Position numbers and translations under genes: made by a program. A DNA stretch of 64,000 nt from an uncultured Bacteroidota bacterium (lineage in GTDB: Bacteria > Bacteroidota > Bacteroidia > Bacteroidales > P3): assembly GCA_902788805.1 (NCBI GenBank), contig CADALO010000007.1:128552-192551 (forward strand), written 5' to 3'. Below the pieces are notes generated by a model. The model saw only the letters and a program-made list of their open reading frames with translations. It was not told the origin of the DNA and made no database searches. Positions 16,604-25,043 of the stretch are shown piece by piece (position 1 is the stretch's first letter; each line of letters starts with the position of its first letter).

Positions 16604-17719
16604 ATGAAAACAGCTTATAATTTCAACGCAGGTCCTTGCGTCCTGCCCAAAGAGGCCATTGAATCGACCATCAATGCCATCCGCGATTTCGACAACACCG
16701 GTATCGGTCTGCTCGAAATATCTCACCGTACTCCTGGTTGGGAGCGCACTATGGAAGAGACCCGTCAGCTGTGGCGCGACCTTCTGAACATCCCCGCTGA
16801 GTATGAAATCCTGTTCCTCGGTGGCGGTGCCAGCACCGGCTTTATGGATGTTCCCGCCAACCTGCTCAACAAGAAGGCTGCTTACCTGCAGACCGGTGTT
16901 TGGGCAAAGAAGGCTGCAAAAGAGGCTAAGAATTTCGGCGAGACCGTTATCGTGGCCAGCAGCGAGGACAAGACCTACAGCTATATCCCGAAGGGTTGGA
17001 CCGTCCCCGCTGACGCCGACTACTTCCACATCACGACCAACAACACCATCTACGGTACTGAAATCCGCAAGGACTTCGCCGCTAACGAGATCAACAACGT
17101 TATGCTGGTTGCCGATATGAGCTCTGACATTATGAGCCGTCCCGTCGACATCAAGAAGTACGGTCTCATCTACGGTGGCGCTCAGAAGAACGTCGGCCCC
17201 GCCGGTGTCACCTTCTACATCGTCCGCAAGGACATCCTTGGCAAGATCACCGACCGTCAGTATATGAACCCGCTGCCCACTATGGTTGACTTCCGCACCC
17301 ACGCTGCTGAAGAGGCTAAGAACATCTCTATGTTCAACACTCCTCCGGTAAGCGCCATCTTCGTTATGCACGAGACCTTGAAGTGGGTTAAGAACACCAT
17401 CGGCGGCGTTGAAAATATGAACAAGATCAACCTCAAGAAGAGCGCTATGCTCTATGAGGAGATTGACCGCAACAGTATGTTCCGCGGTACTGCCGAGAAG
17501 GAAGACCGTTCGATTATGAACCACTGCTGGGTTATGGCTGAAGGCCGTGAGAACCTGCAGGATGCTTTTATGGCTTTCGCCAAGGAGCGTGGTATGGTCG
17601 GCATCAAGGGTCACCGCTCGGTCGGCGGCTTCCGCGCCAGCCTCTACAACGCTTGCCCCATCGAGGCAGTCGAGGCTCTCGTCCAGTGTATGCAGGACTT
17701 CGAGAAGCAGAACCGATAA
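16604..17719 (+). CDS. serC: Phosphoserine aminotransferase
   Basis: PLP enzyme that converts 3-phosphohydroxypyruvate and glutamate to phosphoserine and 2-oxoglutarate, the second step of serine synthesis; it also acts in PLP synthesis in some bacteria. The N-terminus YNFNAGPCVLP is characteristic, and the PLP lysine is in YGGAQKNVGPAG (near residue 190). The phosphate-binding region LEISHRTPGWERTMEE and the C-terminal HRSVGGFRASLYNACP are present. At 371 aa it is full length. Codon use is strongly biased to C-ending codons, which suggests high expression, as in serA. serA lies about 0.5 kb downstream, separated by a small four-helix-bundle gene. Confidence 0.97.
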   Translation: MKTAYNFNAGPCVLPKEAIESTINAIRDFDNTGIGLLEISHRTPGWERTMEETRQLWRDLLNIPAEYEILFLGGGASTGFMDVPANLLNKKAAYLQTGVWAKKAAKEAKNFGETVIVASSEDKTYSYIPKGWTVPADADYFHITTNNTIYGTEIRKDFAANEINNVMLVADMSSDIMSRPVDIKKYGLIYGGAQKNVGPAGVTFYIVRKDILGKITDRQYMNPLPTMVDFRTHAAEEAKNISMFNTPPVSAIFVMHETLKWVKNTIGGVENMNKINLKKSAMLYEEIDRNSMFRGTAEKEDRSIMNHCWVMAEGRENLQDAFMAFAKERGMVGIKGHRSVGGFRASLYNACPIEAVEALVQCMQDFEKQNR

Positions 17720-17734
17720 GCCTTACGTGAATTG

Positions 17735-17775
17735 TGAATGGTGAATTGTGAATAGACAATACAATTCACCATTCG
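17735..17775. repeat. Inverted repeat with GAATTGTGAATG units after serC
   Basis: TGAATGGTGAATTGT (17735-17749) and ACAATTCACCATTCG (17761-17775) are complementary at 14 of 15 positions. The units resemble the CAATTCA tandem repeat on the other side of the four-helix-bundle gene (18197-18224). Confidence 0.75.
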
Positions 17776-17799
17776 CAGTTTGCATTCCTGACGGAGAAT

Positions 17800-18177
17800 A
17801 TGTATCATCGCGACCTTGATTTATGGAAAACCAGTATTGAACTTGTAAAGGTTGTTTATGGAGTTTTAGACGGTTTCCCGCGAAATGAAGAGTATGCGCT
17901 ATCGTCTCAGATACGTAGAGCGGCTGTTTCTATTCCATCAAACATTGCCGAAGGGTGCGGAAGAGGCACAAACAAAGAATTGTATAGATTTCTCGATATA
18001 GCCTCTGGCTCTCTGGCGGAATTGGAAACTCAGATTTATATAGCAAAAGAACTGGGCTATATATCTGACAGTTCAGAAGTAGATGATTTGATTGTTACAG
18101 TACAAAAGATTCTCGTTGGGTTTAAGAAAAGAATAAAAACAGAAATTTTAAAGAATAATCAGGATTGTGCTATCTGA
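17800..18177 (+). CDS. Four helix bundle protein (23S rRNA intervening-sequence type)
   Basis: A 125-aa protein of the four-helix-bundle family named after proteins encoded in 23S rRNA intervening sequences. Typical motifs are visible: YHRDLDLWKTSIELVK at the start, FPRNEEYALSSQIRRAAVSIPSN-like sequence (residues about 29-50), NIAEGCGRG, and FLDIASGSLAELETQIYIA. The family forms small helical, probably oligomeric proteins of unknown function and is often found in scattered, apparently mobile contexts. The codon use is more AT-rich and less biased than in the flanking serC and serA, and similar short AATTCAC repeats flank it on both sides. Both points suggest a later insertion into a former serC-serA unit. 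Confidence 0.88.
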   Translation: MYHRDLDLWKTSIELVKVVYGVLDGFPRNEEYALSSQIRRAAVSIPSNIAEGCGRGTNKELYRFLDIASGSLAELETQIYIAKELGYISDSSEVDDLIVTVQKILVGFKKRIKTEILKNNQDCAI

Positions 18178-18196
18178 ATCGACGGCTTTCATTTGT

Positions 18197-18224
18197 CAAT
18201 TCACAATTCACAATTCACAATTCA
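18197..18224 (+). repeat. CAATTCA tandem repeat before serA
   Basis: Four exact copies of the 7-nt unit CAATTCA immediately upstream of the serA ATG (18231). This is a G-free leader like those of several other genes in the window. Confidence 0.85.
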
Positions 18225-18230
18225 CAAACT

Positions 18231-19151
18231 ATGAAAATATTAGTTGCTACAGAAAAACCTTTCGCAAAGGTTGCCGTTGACGGCATCCGCGAAGTGGTTG
18301 AGAAGAACGGCCACACTCTGGCTCTTCTCGAGAAATATACCGACGTGAACGACTTCTACAAAGCCGTTGAAGATGCTGACGCTCTCATCGTCCGCTCTGA
18401 CAAGGTTACCAAAGAGGTCATCGACCACGCCAAAAACCTGAAGATCGTTGTCCGCGCTGGCGCCGGTTACGACAACCTCGACCTCGAGGCTTGCACCGCC
18501 CGTGGCATCATCGCTATGAACACCCCCGGCCAGAACAGCAACGCTGTTGCTGAGCTCGTTATGGGTCTGCTCGTCTTCGCCGTCCGTAACTTCTACAACG
18601 GCAAGAGCGGCAGCGAGCTGATGGGCAAGAAACTCGGTATCCTCGCTTTCGGTAACGTGGGACGCAATGTGGCCCGCATCGCCAAAGGCTTCGGTATGGA
18701 CGTTTATGCCTACGACGCATTCCTCACCGCCGACCAGATCAACCAGAGCGGTATGGCTAAGGCCGTCGCCAATCAGGAAGCATTGTTTGAGACCTGCGAT
18801 GTAGTGTCCCTCCACATCCCCGCTACAGCAGAGACCAAGCAGAGCATCAACTATGCTCTTGTCAACAAGATGCATAAGGGCGGCATCCTCGTCAACAGCG
18901 CACGCAAGGAAGTCATCAACGAGCCCGAACTGCTCAAGCTGATGGCCGAGCGCACCGACCTTAAGTATATCACCGACATTATGCCTGATGCAGATGCCGA
19001 GTTCAAGGCTTTCGAAGGCCGCTACTTCGCTACTCCCAAAAAGATGGGTGCCCAGACCGAAGAGGCCAACATCAACGCCGGTATCGCTGCTGCCAACCAG
19101 ATCAGCGAATACTTCAAGAGCGGTTGCACCAAATTCCAGGTCAACAAATAA
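18231..19151 (+). CDS. serA: D-3-phosphoglycerate dehydrogenase (short form)
   Basis: First enzyme of serine synthesis, oxidising 3-phosphoglycerate to 3-phosphohydroxypyruvate with NAD+. The substrate-domain motif VRSDKVTKEVIDHA lies near residues 55-70 and the nucleotide-binding motif LGILAFGNVGRNVARIA near 140. The catalytic Arg is in NSARKEV, where the more common NTARG has become NSARK. At 306 aa it lacks the C-terminal ACT domain, so serine feedback through that domain is not expected. The ATG at 18231 is chosen because the longer open frame begins within the repeat-rich spacer. It is followed by a strong terminator. The C-ending codon bias matches serC. Confidence 0.93.
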   Translation: MKILVATEKPFAKVAVDGIREVVEKNGHTLALLEKYTDVNDFYKAVEDADALIVRSDKVTKEVIDHAKNLKIVVRAGAGYDNLDLEACTARGIIAMNTPGQNSNAVAELVMGLLVFAVRNFYNGKSGSELMGKKLGILAFGNVGRNVARIAKGFGMDVYAYDAFLTADQINQSGMAKAVANQEALFETCDVVSLHIPATAETKQSINYALVNKMHKGGILVNSARKEVINEPELLKLMAERTDLKYITDIMPDADAEFKAFEGRYFATPKKMGAQTEEANINAGIAAANQISEYFKSGCTKFQVNK

Positions 19152-19171
19152 TTAAAGAGGTATACACTCGT

Positions 19172-19198
19172 AAAGGGGGAGAGGCTTTCTCCCCCTTT
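19172..19198 (+). terminator. Intrinsic terminator after serA
   Basis: AAGGGGGAGA and TCTCCCCCTT form a strong stem with a short loop, followed by TTTTGTT. It ends the serC-serA transcript about 20 bp after the serA stop. Confidence 0.88.
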
Positions 19199-19211
19199 TG
19201 TTATTAATTTT

Positions 19212-20111
19212 ATGACGCTCTGCATCTTCAATCCCGAACACGACCTGTGCCTGGCCAACGGCGACCGCAATTTCGTGCCGCCGGCATCGGCTTTGGACTT
19301 CGCCAGTGGCAATGCCTCGCTGATGGGTATTCTCTATCCCGACGCTCGCTGCGCCAGTGTCGCCGACGACTTGCAGCCGTTGGTAGCTGAAGGCTCTGTC
19401 GACAGGATTGTTGCCTGGGGGTGGGATGCAAGGCTCAAGCAGGCGCTGTTGAAGCAAGGCGTACCCCAGTCGCTGCTGCCGCCCGACGAGCAGTTGGAGC
19501 GTATACGCGAACTGCAGCACCGCTCTACTATCCTGCCACTGCAGCCGCACGCCTGGCGCGCATATAGCGTTGACGAGGTGCAACGACTGTTGGCCGAAGA
19601 ACACCGTGTTGTGCTTAAGGCACCTTGGTCGGGGTCCGGCAGGGGACTGCGTTGGGTCGACGGCGAACTTTCGGACCACGATACAGCTTGGATTGCAAAG
19701 ACTGTTGCTTCCCAGCGCTGCGTCATCGTTGAGAGGCGGCTTGACGTTGTGGAAAACTTCGCGCTTGAGTTCTATACCGTTGGCGGCAATGTCACGCTGA
19801 TAGGTCTTTCGCTTTTCGAAACGCAGAGCGGCGTATACCGCTGCAACATCCTGCTGGACGACGATGAAATCCGACAGTGGCTGCAATTGCCCGGAAGTGT
19901 AGAGAATGCCATACGTCAGTGGCTGCGGCTCTATGTGGCGCCGCGCTATGAAGGCCCTGTGGGAGTGGACCTGTTGAAGGACAAAAACGGCGAGTTCTTT
20001 GTCAGCGAGATGAACCTTCGTTACACGATGGGACTTGTGGCGCACGCTTTCCTTGAAGCACATCCCGACAGGAAGGGCTCACGATGGTCGCCCACGGTTA
20101 ACAATCTATGA
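19212..20111 (+). CDS. ATP-grasp-like protein of unknown substrate
   Basis: A 299-aa cytoplasmic protein. The middle part (about residues 130-150) has HRVVLKAPWSGSGRGLRW, which looks like the lysine strand and glycine-rich loop of ATP-grasp ligases. VIVERRLDVVENFALEFYT (near 175-195) and GPVGVDLLKDKNGEFFVSEMNLRY (near 255-280) fit the acidic metal-binding positions of the same fold. ATP-grasp enzymes join a carboxylate to an amine or thiol through an acyl phosphate; the substrate here is not known. The N-terminus MTLCIFNPEHDLCLANG is well defined. The stop overlaps the start of mntP by 4 nt, so the two are co-translated. Confidence 0.75.
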   Translation: MTLCIFNPEHDLCLANGDRNFVPPASALDFASGNASLMGILYPDARCASVADDLQPLVAEGSVDRIVAWGWDARLKQALLKQGVPQSLLPPDEQLERIRELQHRSTILPLQPHAWRAYSVDEVQRLLAEEHRVVLKAPWSGSGRGLRWVDGELSDHDTAWIAKTVASQRCVIVERRLDVVENFALEFYTVGGNVTLIGLSLFETQSGVYRCNILLDDDEIRQWLQLPGSVENAIRQWLRLYVAPRYEGPVGVDLLKDKNGEFFVSEMNLRYTMGLVAHAFLEAHPDRKGSRWSPTVNNL

Positions 20112-20677
20112 TGGAAATGATACTTGAAGCGTTTGTGTTGGCTCTTGCGCTGTGTGTCGACTCGTTTGTGGTGTCGGCGACGAGTGCTTTCAAGAGCAAG
20201 ATGTCCTATCGCCACGGGATTCTGATGGCTGTTGTCTTTGCTTTTTTTCAGGGCGGGTTCCCGTTCCTCGGGGCAATGCTCGGCGCCGCTTTCCGCGATA
20301 TGATTGCCTCTGTCGACCACTGGGTGGCCTTTGGGCTGCTGCTGGCGGTGGGAGGCAAGATGGTTTACGATGCAGTGTGCGATGTGCCTGACGACAGGCA
20401 GCTTGACGTGTCGCGCTTCGGCGTGCTGTGCCTGCTCGGTATTGCCACGTCTATCGACGCTTTTGTGGTCGGTATCGGACTGGGACTCGACAAGGGCTTT
20501 GGCCAGATAGCGTTTATCGTTGCTGTTATAGCCGTTGTGACCTTTGTGGTATCAATGGTAGGGGTGGCGCTGGGCAAGCGCAACATTCCAGTACCGGAGC
20601 GTGTGGCTACGCTGCTGGCTGGTCTTGTACTGGTCGGTCTTGGGGTCTACACGCTGATAGAACACCTTACAGCGTGA
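20108..20677 (+). CDS. mntP: Putative manganese efflux pump MntP
   Basis: A 189-aa inner-membrane protein with six hydrophobic segments in two related halves. The aspartates in ALALCVDSFVVSAT (first helix) and GIATSIDAFVVGIGLG (fourth helix) are the conserved pair of the MntP family, which exports Mn2+. The length matches the family. The ATG at 20108 overlaps the stop of the ATP-grasp-like gene. The 3' end overlaps the convergent exonuclease-family gene by 11 bp. No manganese riboswitch was recognised upstream; the promoter presumably lies before the ATP-grasp-like gene. Confidence 0.92.
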   Translation: MMEMILEAFVLALALCVDSFVVSATSAFKSKMSYRHGILMAVVFAFFQGGFPFLGAMLGAAFRDMIASVDHWVAFGLLLAVGGKMVYDAVCDVPDDRQLDVSRFGVLCLLGIATSIDAFVVGIGLGLDKGFGQIAFIVAVIAVVTFVVSMVGVALGKRNIPVPERVATLLAGLVLVGLGVYTLIEHLTA

Positions 20678-21503
20678 TGGTGATCTCTATAGGATAGTGA
20701 TCGGAAATATAAGGCACTCCGTAGCTTTTGTTTATTGTTCTGAAGCGGTTTATGATGAGGTTGCGGACAAAGAAGTGGTCGTTCATACCAGCACCGTCTT
20801 TGCCAAAGGCATTGTAGGTGTTGCGATAGTCGGTGCGTGTGGCTATTTTTCGGGCAACCTCCATACCTATCTTATCAAGGACGTCGAACTCACTGCTGAT
20901 AATGTTGGAGCGCATATCGCCGCCCAGGATTACCGGTGTGCCTGCTGGCACCGTGGTACGGATCATCTCTGCCAGCATTTTGAGTGATTCAATACGTGAC
21001 CTTTCACCTTTTTCGTCAATCTGTGTGTTGAAGTAGTAGAAGTCTTTGCCGCTCTCTATGTGCTGCAGGTGGATGACGGTGACGATGTGCTTTTCGGTGG
21101 CATCCCAGCCAAAGGACACACGTTGGGGCGTCTCGCTCAGCCAGCGTGTCTTGTGATCTATTAGTTTGAATTTGTTTTTGTCGTAGTAGATGGCTGCGTG
21201 TTCACCGCGGGAGATGCCGTTGTCACGACTTACGCCGACACGGCGGTATTGGTCATAGAACTTGCGGTCAATGTAGGATAGCTGATCGAGCAGAGCCTCT
21301 TGGGTGCCGATGATGTCGGGCTGCTCTTTCTTTATCATCTCGATGACGGCCTTTGCGCGTTGGTTCCAAGTGTTATTACCGTCGTTGCGAGGATTGCTGT
21401 TGTTGTGTACGTTGAAAGAAACAACCTTTACCTGCTGGGCTTGAAGCCAGGAGGAGAGGGGAGTTCCAATCAGTAGTATTATCAACAGCAAATATTTTCT
21501 CAT
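20667..21503 (-). CDS. Secreted endonuclease/exonuclease/phosphatase family protein
   Basis: A 278-aa protein with a signal peptide (about residues 1-22, ending LQAQ), so it acts in the periplasm or outside. The fold-specific motifs are VVSFNVHNN (metal site), DIIGTQEALLDQL (catalytic Glu), ILGGDMRSN (Asp) and ISDHYPIEI (Asp-His pair at the C-terminus). Members hydrolyse phosphodiester bonds of nucleic acids, phosphoinositides or sphingomyelin; the substrate cannot be read from the sequence. It lies convergent to mntP with a short overlap, and its upstream neighbour is the HAD gene with a 70-bp gap. Confidence 0.88.
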   Translation of the reverse strand: MRKYLLLIILLIGTPLSSWLQAQQVKVVSFNVHNNSNPRNDGNNTWNQRAKAVIEMIKKEQPDIIGTQEALLDQLSYIDRKFYDQYRRVGVSRDNGISRGEHAAIYYDKNKFKLIDHKTRWLSETPQRVSFGWDATEKHIVTVIHLQHIESGKDFYYFNTQIDEKGERSRIESLKMLAEMIRTTVPAGTPVILGGDMRSNIISSEFDVLDKIGMEVARKIATRTDYRNTYNAFGKDGAGMNDHFFVRNLIINRFRTINKSYGVPYISDHYPIEITITL

Positions 21504-21573
21504 AGGTTTCAGTAGTCTTTTTAGTTCGGTTAGTTTATTATTTAGTATTTGGTCAGTATAATTTCTTTCTATT

Positions 21574-22341
21574 TTAAATCACATTCAGTTTCTTCAGTGC
21601 GTTCCAGATGCCTTCGTCGTCGGCGCTGTCGGTGACGAGGTCGGAGTTCTGTTTCACTATGTCGGCGGCATTGCCCATAGCGATGCCAGTGCCGACGTAT
21701 TGCAGCATTTCAATGTCGTTGGCGCCGTCACCGAAGGCAATGGATTCATTGCGGTCGATGCCGAAGTGGGCCAGTATGCGCTCAATGCCAACAGCTTTGC
21801 TGCTGTCGGCCGGGATGAGGTCGGTGAAGAGGTTGTGCCATCTTGGCATACGGCAGTGGGGCAGCAACGAGAGGGCCGCCTCGTCCTGCTCGGCAGGCTG
21901 GATGGCGATGAACTGGTAGGCCTCTTGCCCTTTGAACTCTTCGAGTGGCCTGACGGGAGGCATCTCGAATCCAAGCTGGTCGCGCAACGCTGTGGCCACG
22001 GGGTCGATGCGGTTGATGAACATATCGTGTTCGGTGAAGCACATCGTTGTAAGGTTGTTTTCACGCACGTACTGCAGCCAACGGTCGGCGTCGTTGGGGT
22101 TGATGGTGTTGCGCAGGATTACTTGGTCGCCGACAATGCAGTAGCCGCCGTTGACGGTGATGTAGCCGTCGAAATGGAGCGGCAATTTGGGAATGAGCAC
22201 CATCGGCCGTCCGGAGGAAATAAATGTTTTGACACCTCTTTCCTTGAGGATAGAGAACGCCTCTACCGTTCCAGGCAGCAGGTTGTGGCTTTTGTAGCCG
22301 AGCAGCGTTCCATCGATGTCAAAAAAGACAGCTTTTATCAT
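21574..22341 (-). CDS. Cof-type HAD family phosphatase
   Basis: A 255-aa cytoplasmic hydrolase of the HAD superfamily, IIB (Cof) type, usually acting on sugar phosphates or related metabolites. The nucleophile motif FFDIDGTLL is at the N-terminus, the second motif FISSGRP near residue 40, and the fourth motif AFGDGANDIEML near 200 with its conserved Asp pair. The length is normal. The upstream region is a 487-bp gap with hairpin element B. The substrate is not determined by the sequence. Confidence 0.92.
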   Translation of the reverse strand: MIKAVFFDIDGTLLGYKSHNLLPGTVEAFSILKERGVKTFISSGRPMVLIPKLPLHFDGYITVNGGYCIVGDQVILRNTINPNDADRWLQYVRENNLTTMCFTEHDMFINRIDPVATALRDQLGFEMPPVRPLEEFKGQEAYQFIAIQPAEQDEAALSLLPHCRMPRWHNLFTDLIPADSSKAVGIERILAHFGIDRNESIAFGDGANDIEMLQYVGTGIAMGNAADIVKQNSDLVTDSADDEGIWNALKKLNVI

Positions 22342-22828
22342 TTATTTCGTGTTTTTTCACATTTTTTAACCATACAGATACACCAAAACGGTTTGTTTTT
22401 TTGTGGATTTTGTACTTTTTTCACTTTAAACAAACACTGCCAAACTAATATAGGTGGCTCATTTTGATGTAATTATATAGTTTTTAAGAGTTCCTAAAAA
22501 CCAGCGCAAGTTTACGAAAAATATTTGGATCGACAAAATGGGTGTTTTTGCTTTTCGGCCGTTTGAGCACTGGGAATTGGATATGTTTGGGTGGGAAGAA
22601 GGATGGACCGACACTGGTTGTTGTCCGCTTGATGTCCGCTTGATGTCCGCTTGTTGTCCGCTTTAAAAGCGGACATCAAGCGGACAACAAGCGGACAACA
22701 ACCAGTGTCGGTATGGGGAAAAGTGCGTGTAAACAAAGAGCGGAGAGCAGGTTGCCGTATCAAACGACTTTCAGCTCTACGCTGAATAAAAGGTGGGCGT
22801 ATTAAAGAGTTAAAGGGTTTTCGTTGGT
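22342..22828. other. Gene-free gap with hairpin element B
   Basis: A 487-bp gap between the HAD gene start and the MATE gene stop (both minus strand). Apart from the hairpin at 22608-22711 it is AT-rich in 22342-22540. A weak TTAGTTTG (minus strand, 22441-22448) could be a -7 element for the HAD gene. A short GAGCGGAGAGC purine unit lies near 22738-22748. No gene was found. Confidence 0.6.
22608..22711. repeat. 11-bp-phased hairpin element B
   Basis: The ends CCGACACTGGTTGTTGTCC and GGACAACAACCAGTGTCGG are perfectly complementary. The left arm has TGTCC cores starting at 22622, 22633, 22644 and 22655. The right arm has GGACA cores at 22671, 22682 and 22693. All are 11 bp apart. The left arm thus has four units and the right arm three. 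The centre is GTCCGCTTTAAAAGCGGAC. Confidence 0.9.
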
Positions 22829-24160
22829 TTACGCTTTGTCGTAGACTGACTTGCGGAGCATTGCGGCTTGGCCTATGCCGCGGGCGGCAAGATAAACCAT
22901 AAAGGCGAGCCAGAGGATGTTGTTCATTGTGTATTCTTCCAGGGCATTTGCTGCTATGTTGCAGCGCAGGCCGTAGTAGATGGCGAAGAAGGCGGCTGTG
23001 GCGATGAACATTGTGTTTCGCATTGTGCGTGAGGCTGTCGCGCCGATGAAGATACCGTCGAAGAGGAATGCCGAAAAGCCGCACACGGGTATGATGAGTA
23101 TCCAGAATAGGTAGGGACGTGCGGCATCTATGACATCTTCTTTGTTGCTGAAGATGCGCAGGAATTGCTCGCCGAAAAGGGCGTAGAGGGCGGTGAAAAG
23201 GAGTGTCAGTGCAAGTCCCCAGGCGAGGAGATGACGGACGGTGCTGACAAGTGAGCGGCGGTCGCGGGCGCCGATGTAGCGCCCAACGAGTGATTCGCCT
23301 GCATAGGCGAAGCCGTCCATTATGTAGCTGAAGAGTGTGAAGAACTGGAGCAACAGCGCATCGACGGCAAGTATCTCGTCGCTGATGCGTCCCGACTCGG
23401 AGGTGATGAAGGTGAAGACGGCGGCGAGGCAGATGGTTCGCAGGAATATGTCGCCGTTGACGCGGAAGAATTTTTGCATCTCATTCCAATGCAATGTGTT
23501 GCGGATGAACTGGAGGCTGAGATGGCGGCGGAACAATTTGCCGTAGCGTGAGGCAACGAAGAACATTCCGACGAGGAGACCGCTGTATTGTGCAATGACT
23601 GTGCCGAGCGCGACGCCTTGTATGTCCCAGTGGAAGAGGAGTACGAAGAGCAGGCTGCAGATGATGTTGACTACGTTGATGAAGATGGCTATCCACATAG
23701 GAAGCTTGGAGTTCTGCATACCGATAAACCATCCTTTGATGGCATATAGGCCGAGTGTGGCCGGTGCTGCCCAGATGCGGATAAAGAAGTAGGAGAGGGC
23801 AATTTGGATAACGGTGTCGCTGCCGTTGAAGATGGCTTTGGAGAGGAGTGCGATGGGGTATTGGAGCACTATGAGCAGCAGAGCCACTGCGAGGGCGATG
23901 GATATGGCCCGTATGAATACACGAATGGCCTCGTCGAGCCGCCGTGCGCCATAGGCTTGTGCTGTGAAGCCGCTGGTGCCCATACGCAGGAAGCCGAAGT
24001 TCCAGTAGATGAGGTTGAAGATTTGTGTGCCGATGGCTATGGCACCGATGTGCGACTGGCTGAGGTGGCCAACAATGGCGGTATCGACCATACCAAGCAG
24101 CGGTACGGTGATGTTGGTGATTATGTTAGGTAGCGCCAGTTGAAGAATCTTGCGGTTCAT
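22829..24160 (-). CDS. MATE family efflux transporter (DinF-like)
   Basis: A 443-aa inner-membrane protein with about twelve hydrophobic segments. The N-terminus ILQLALPNIITNITVPLLGMVDTAIVGHL is the typical first helix of the MATE family, closest to the DinF branch. MATE proteins export cationic compounds in exchange for H+ or Na+. It is the last gene of the minus-strand unit tlpA, DUF6029, omp28-like, MATE, and its start lies 4 nt after the omp28-like stop. What it exports is unknown; its link to the three upstream envelope proteins may be only transcriptional. Confidence 0.92.
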   Translation of the reverse strand: MNRKILQLALPNIITNITVPLLGMVDTAIVGHLSQSHIGAIAIGTQIFNLIYWNFGFLRMGTSGFTAQAYGARRLDEAIRVFIRAISIALAVALLLIVLQYPIALLSKAIFNGSDTVIQIALSYFFIRIWAAPATLGLYAIKGWFIGMQNSKLPMWIAIFINVVNIICSLLFVLLFHWDIQGVALGTVIAQYSGLLVGMFFVASRYGKLFRRHLSLQFIRNTLHWNEMQKFFRVNGDIFLRTICLAAVFTFITSESGRISDEILAVDALLLQFFTLFSYIMDGFAYAGESLVGRYIGARDRRSLVSTVRHLLAWGLALTLLFTALYALFGEQFLRIFSNKEDVIDAARPYLFWILIIPVCGFSAFLFDGIFIGATASRTMRNTMFIATAAFFAIYYGLRCNIAANALEEYTMNNILWLAFMVYLAARGIGQAAMLRKSVYDKA

Positions 24161-24164
24161 CAGG

Positions 24165-25025
24165 CTATTCTATCTCGCTTTGGGCTGCGTTGAGTATCTG
24201 TTTGGTTGCTTTGTCGGCTACGAAGGCTATGATGTGGCAGTTGCTGAGCTTCCAGTCGGATGAGGTGGGAGTGTATTGGAACTGTGCGATGCGTTTTTCG
24301 CCGCTGTTGCCTGTGCATTCGATGTCGGCGCCCCAGACGTCGGTGATGACATCGCGCAGAACGTGGTTGTGGACGTAGTTTTCGTCGTCGCTGCCGTCAG
24401 GCTGGCGCTGTGTGACAACGAGGCCGTCTTCGATGAGCAAGAGGGTGAGTGTAAGGTCGCTGCCAACGGACTGTAGGAACTCAAGGTTGACGGTGATGTC
24501 GACGGTGGAGTTGTTGTTGTGTGCATCGACGTCGAGCGCCACTTGTGCTGCCTGACCGATTATGTTGTCTACACGGCTGTTGATGCCGCTGGTGGGGTTG
24601 AAGAGGTCCCAGTTGTTGCCGTTGAGGGTTCGATTGACGATGGCTGTAGGGTATCCATTTTTTTCTATGCCGAAAAAGAGGCTCCAGGTGTCGCCGTCGG
24701 GGGTACTGAGACAGGGTGTCTCGCCGATGGGACGTGTGAAGTTCGAGGAGTCGTGGATGGCAACGGCTATGAGTTTGTCGCCATAGCCGGCAACAGCGTC
24801 GTTGATGGCTATGTCGGCGTTGGGGCAGTTGACGCAACGGACACCGGTGTATTTCTCAATGATGGCACGCTGGCTGTGGTCGCTGACGCCATTGCCGTCG
24901 AACCATTCGCCTGCGGCGCCAGAGAAGACGATGTAGTTGTCCTGTTCTATCTTGTCGCACGAGGCGAGCGATAGCGAAACTGCTATGATTGCGAATATTG
25001 ATTTAAGTGTTCTGGATTTGTTCAT
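24165..25025 (-). CDS. Omp28-related lipoprotein
   Basis: A 286-aa lipoprotein (lipobox LASC, Cys near residue 23) related to the Omp28 outer-membrane family of Bacteroidales. The family core is visible in RAIIEKYTGVRCVNCPNAD, with a CxxC pair that resembles a thioredoxin-like active site. It sits directly downstream of the DUF6029 and TlpA-like genes. The shared operon with a thioredoxin-like protein suggests a role in outer-membrane redox or folding, but this is an inference. Confidence 0.85.
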   Translation of the reverse strand: MNKSRTLKSIFAIIAVSLSLASCDKIEQDNYIVFSGAAGEWFDGNGVSDHSQRAIIEKYTGVRCVNCPNADIAINDAVAGYGDKLIAVAIHDSSNFTRPIGETPCLSTPDGDTWSLFFGIEKNGYPTAIVNRTLNGNNWDLFNPTSGINSRVDNIIGQAAQVALDVDAHNNNSTVDITVNLEFLQSVGSDLTLTLLLIEDGLVVTQRQPDGSDDENYVHNHVLRDVITDVWGADIECTGNSGEKRIAQFQYTPTSSDWKLSNCHIIAFVADKATKQILNAAQSEIE

Positions 25026-25043
25026 CGTTAATAGGTTTATAGG

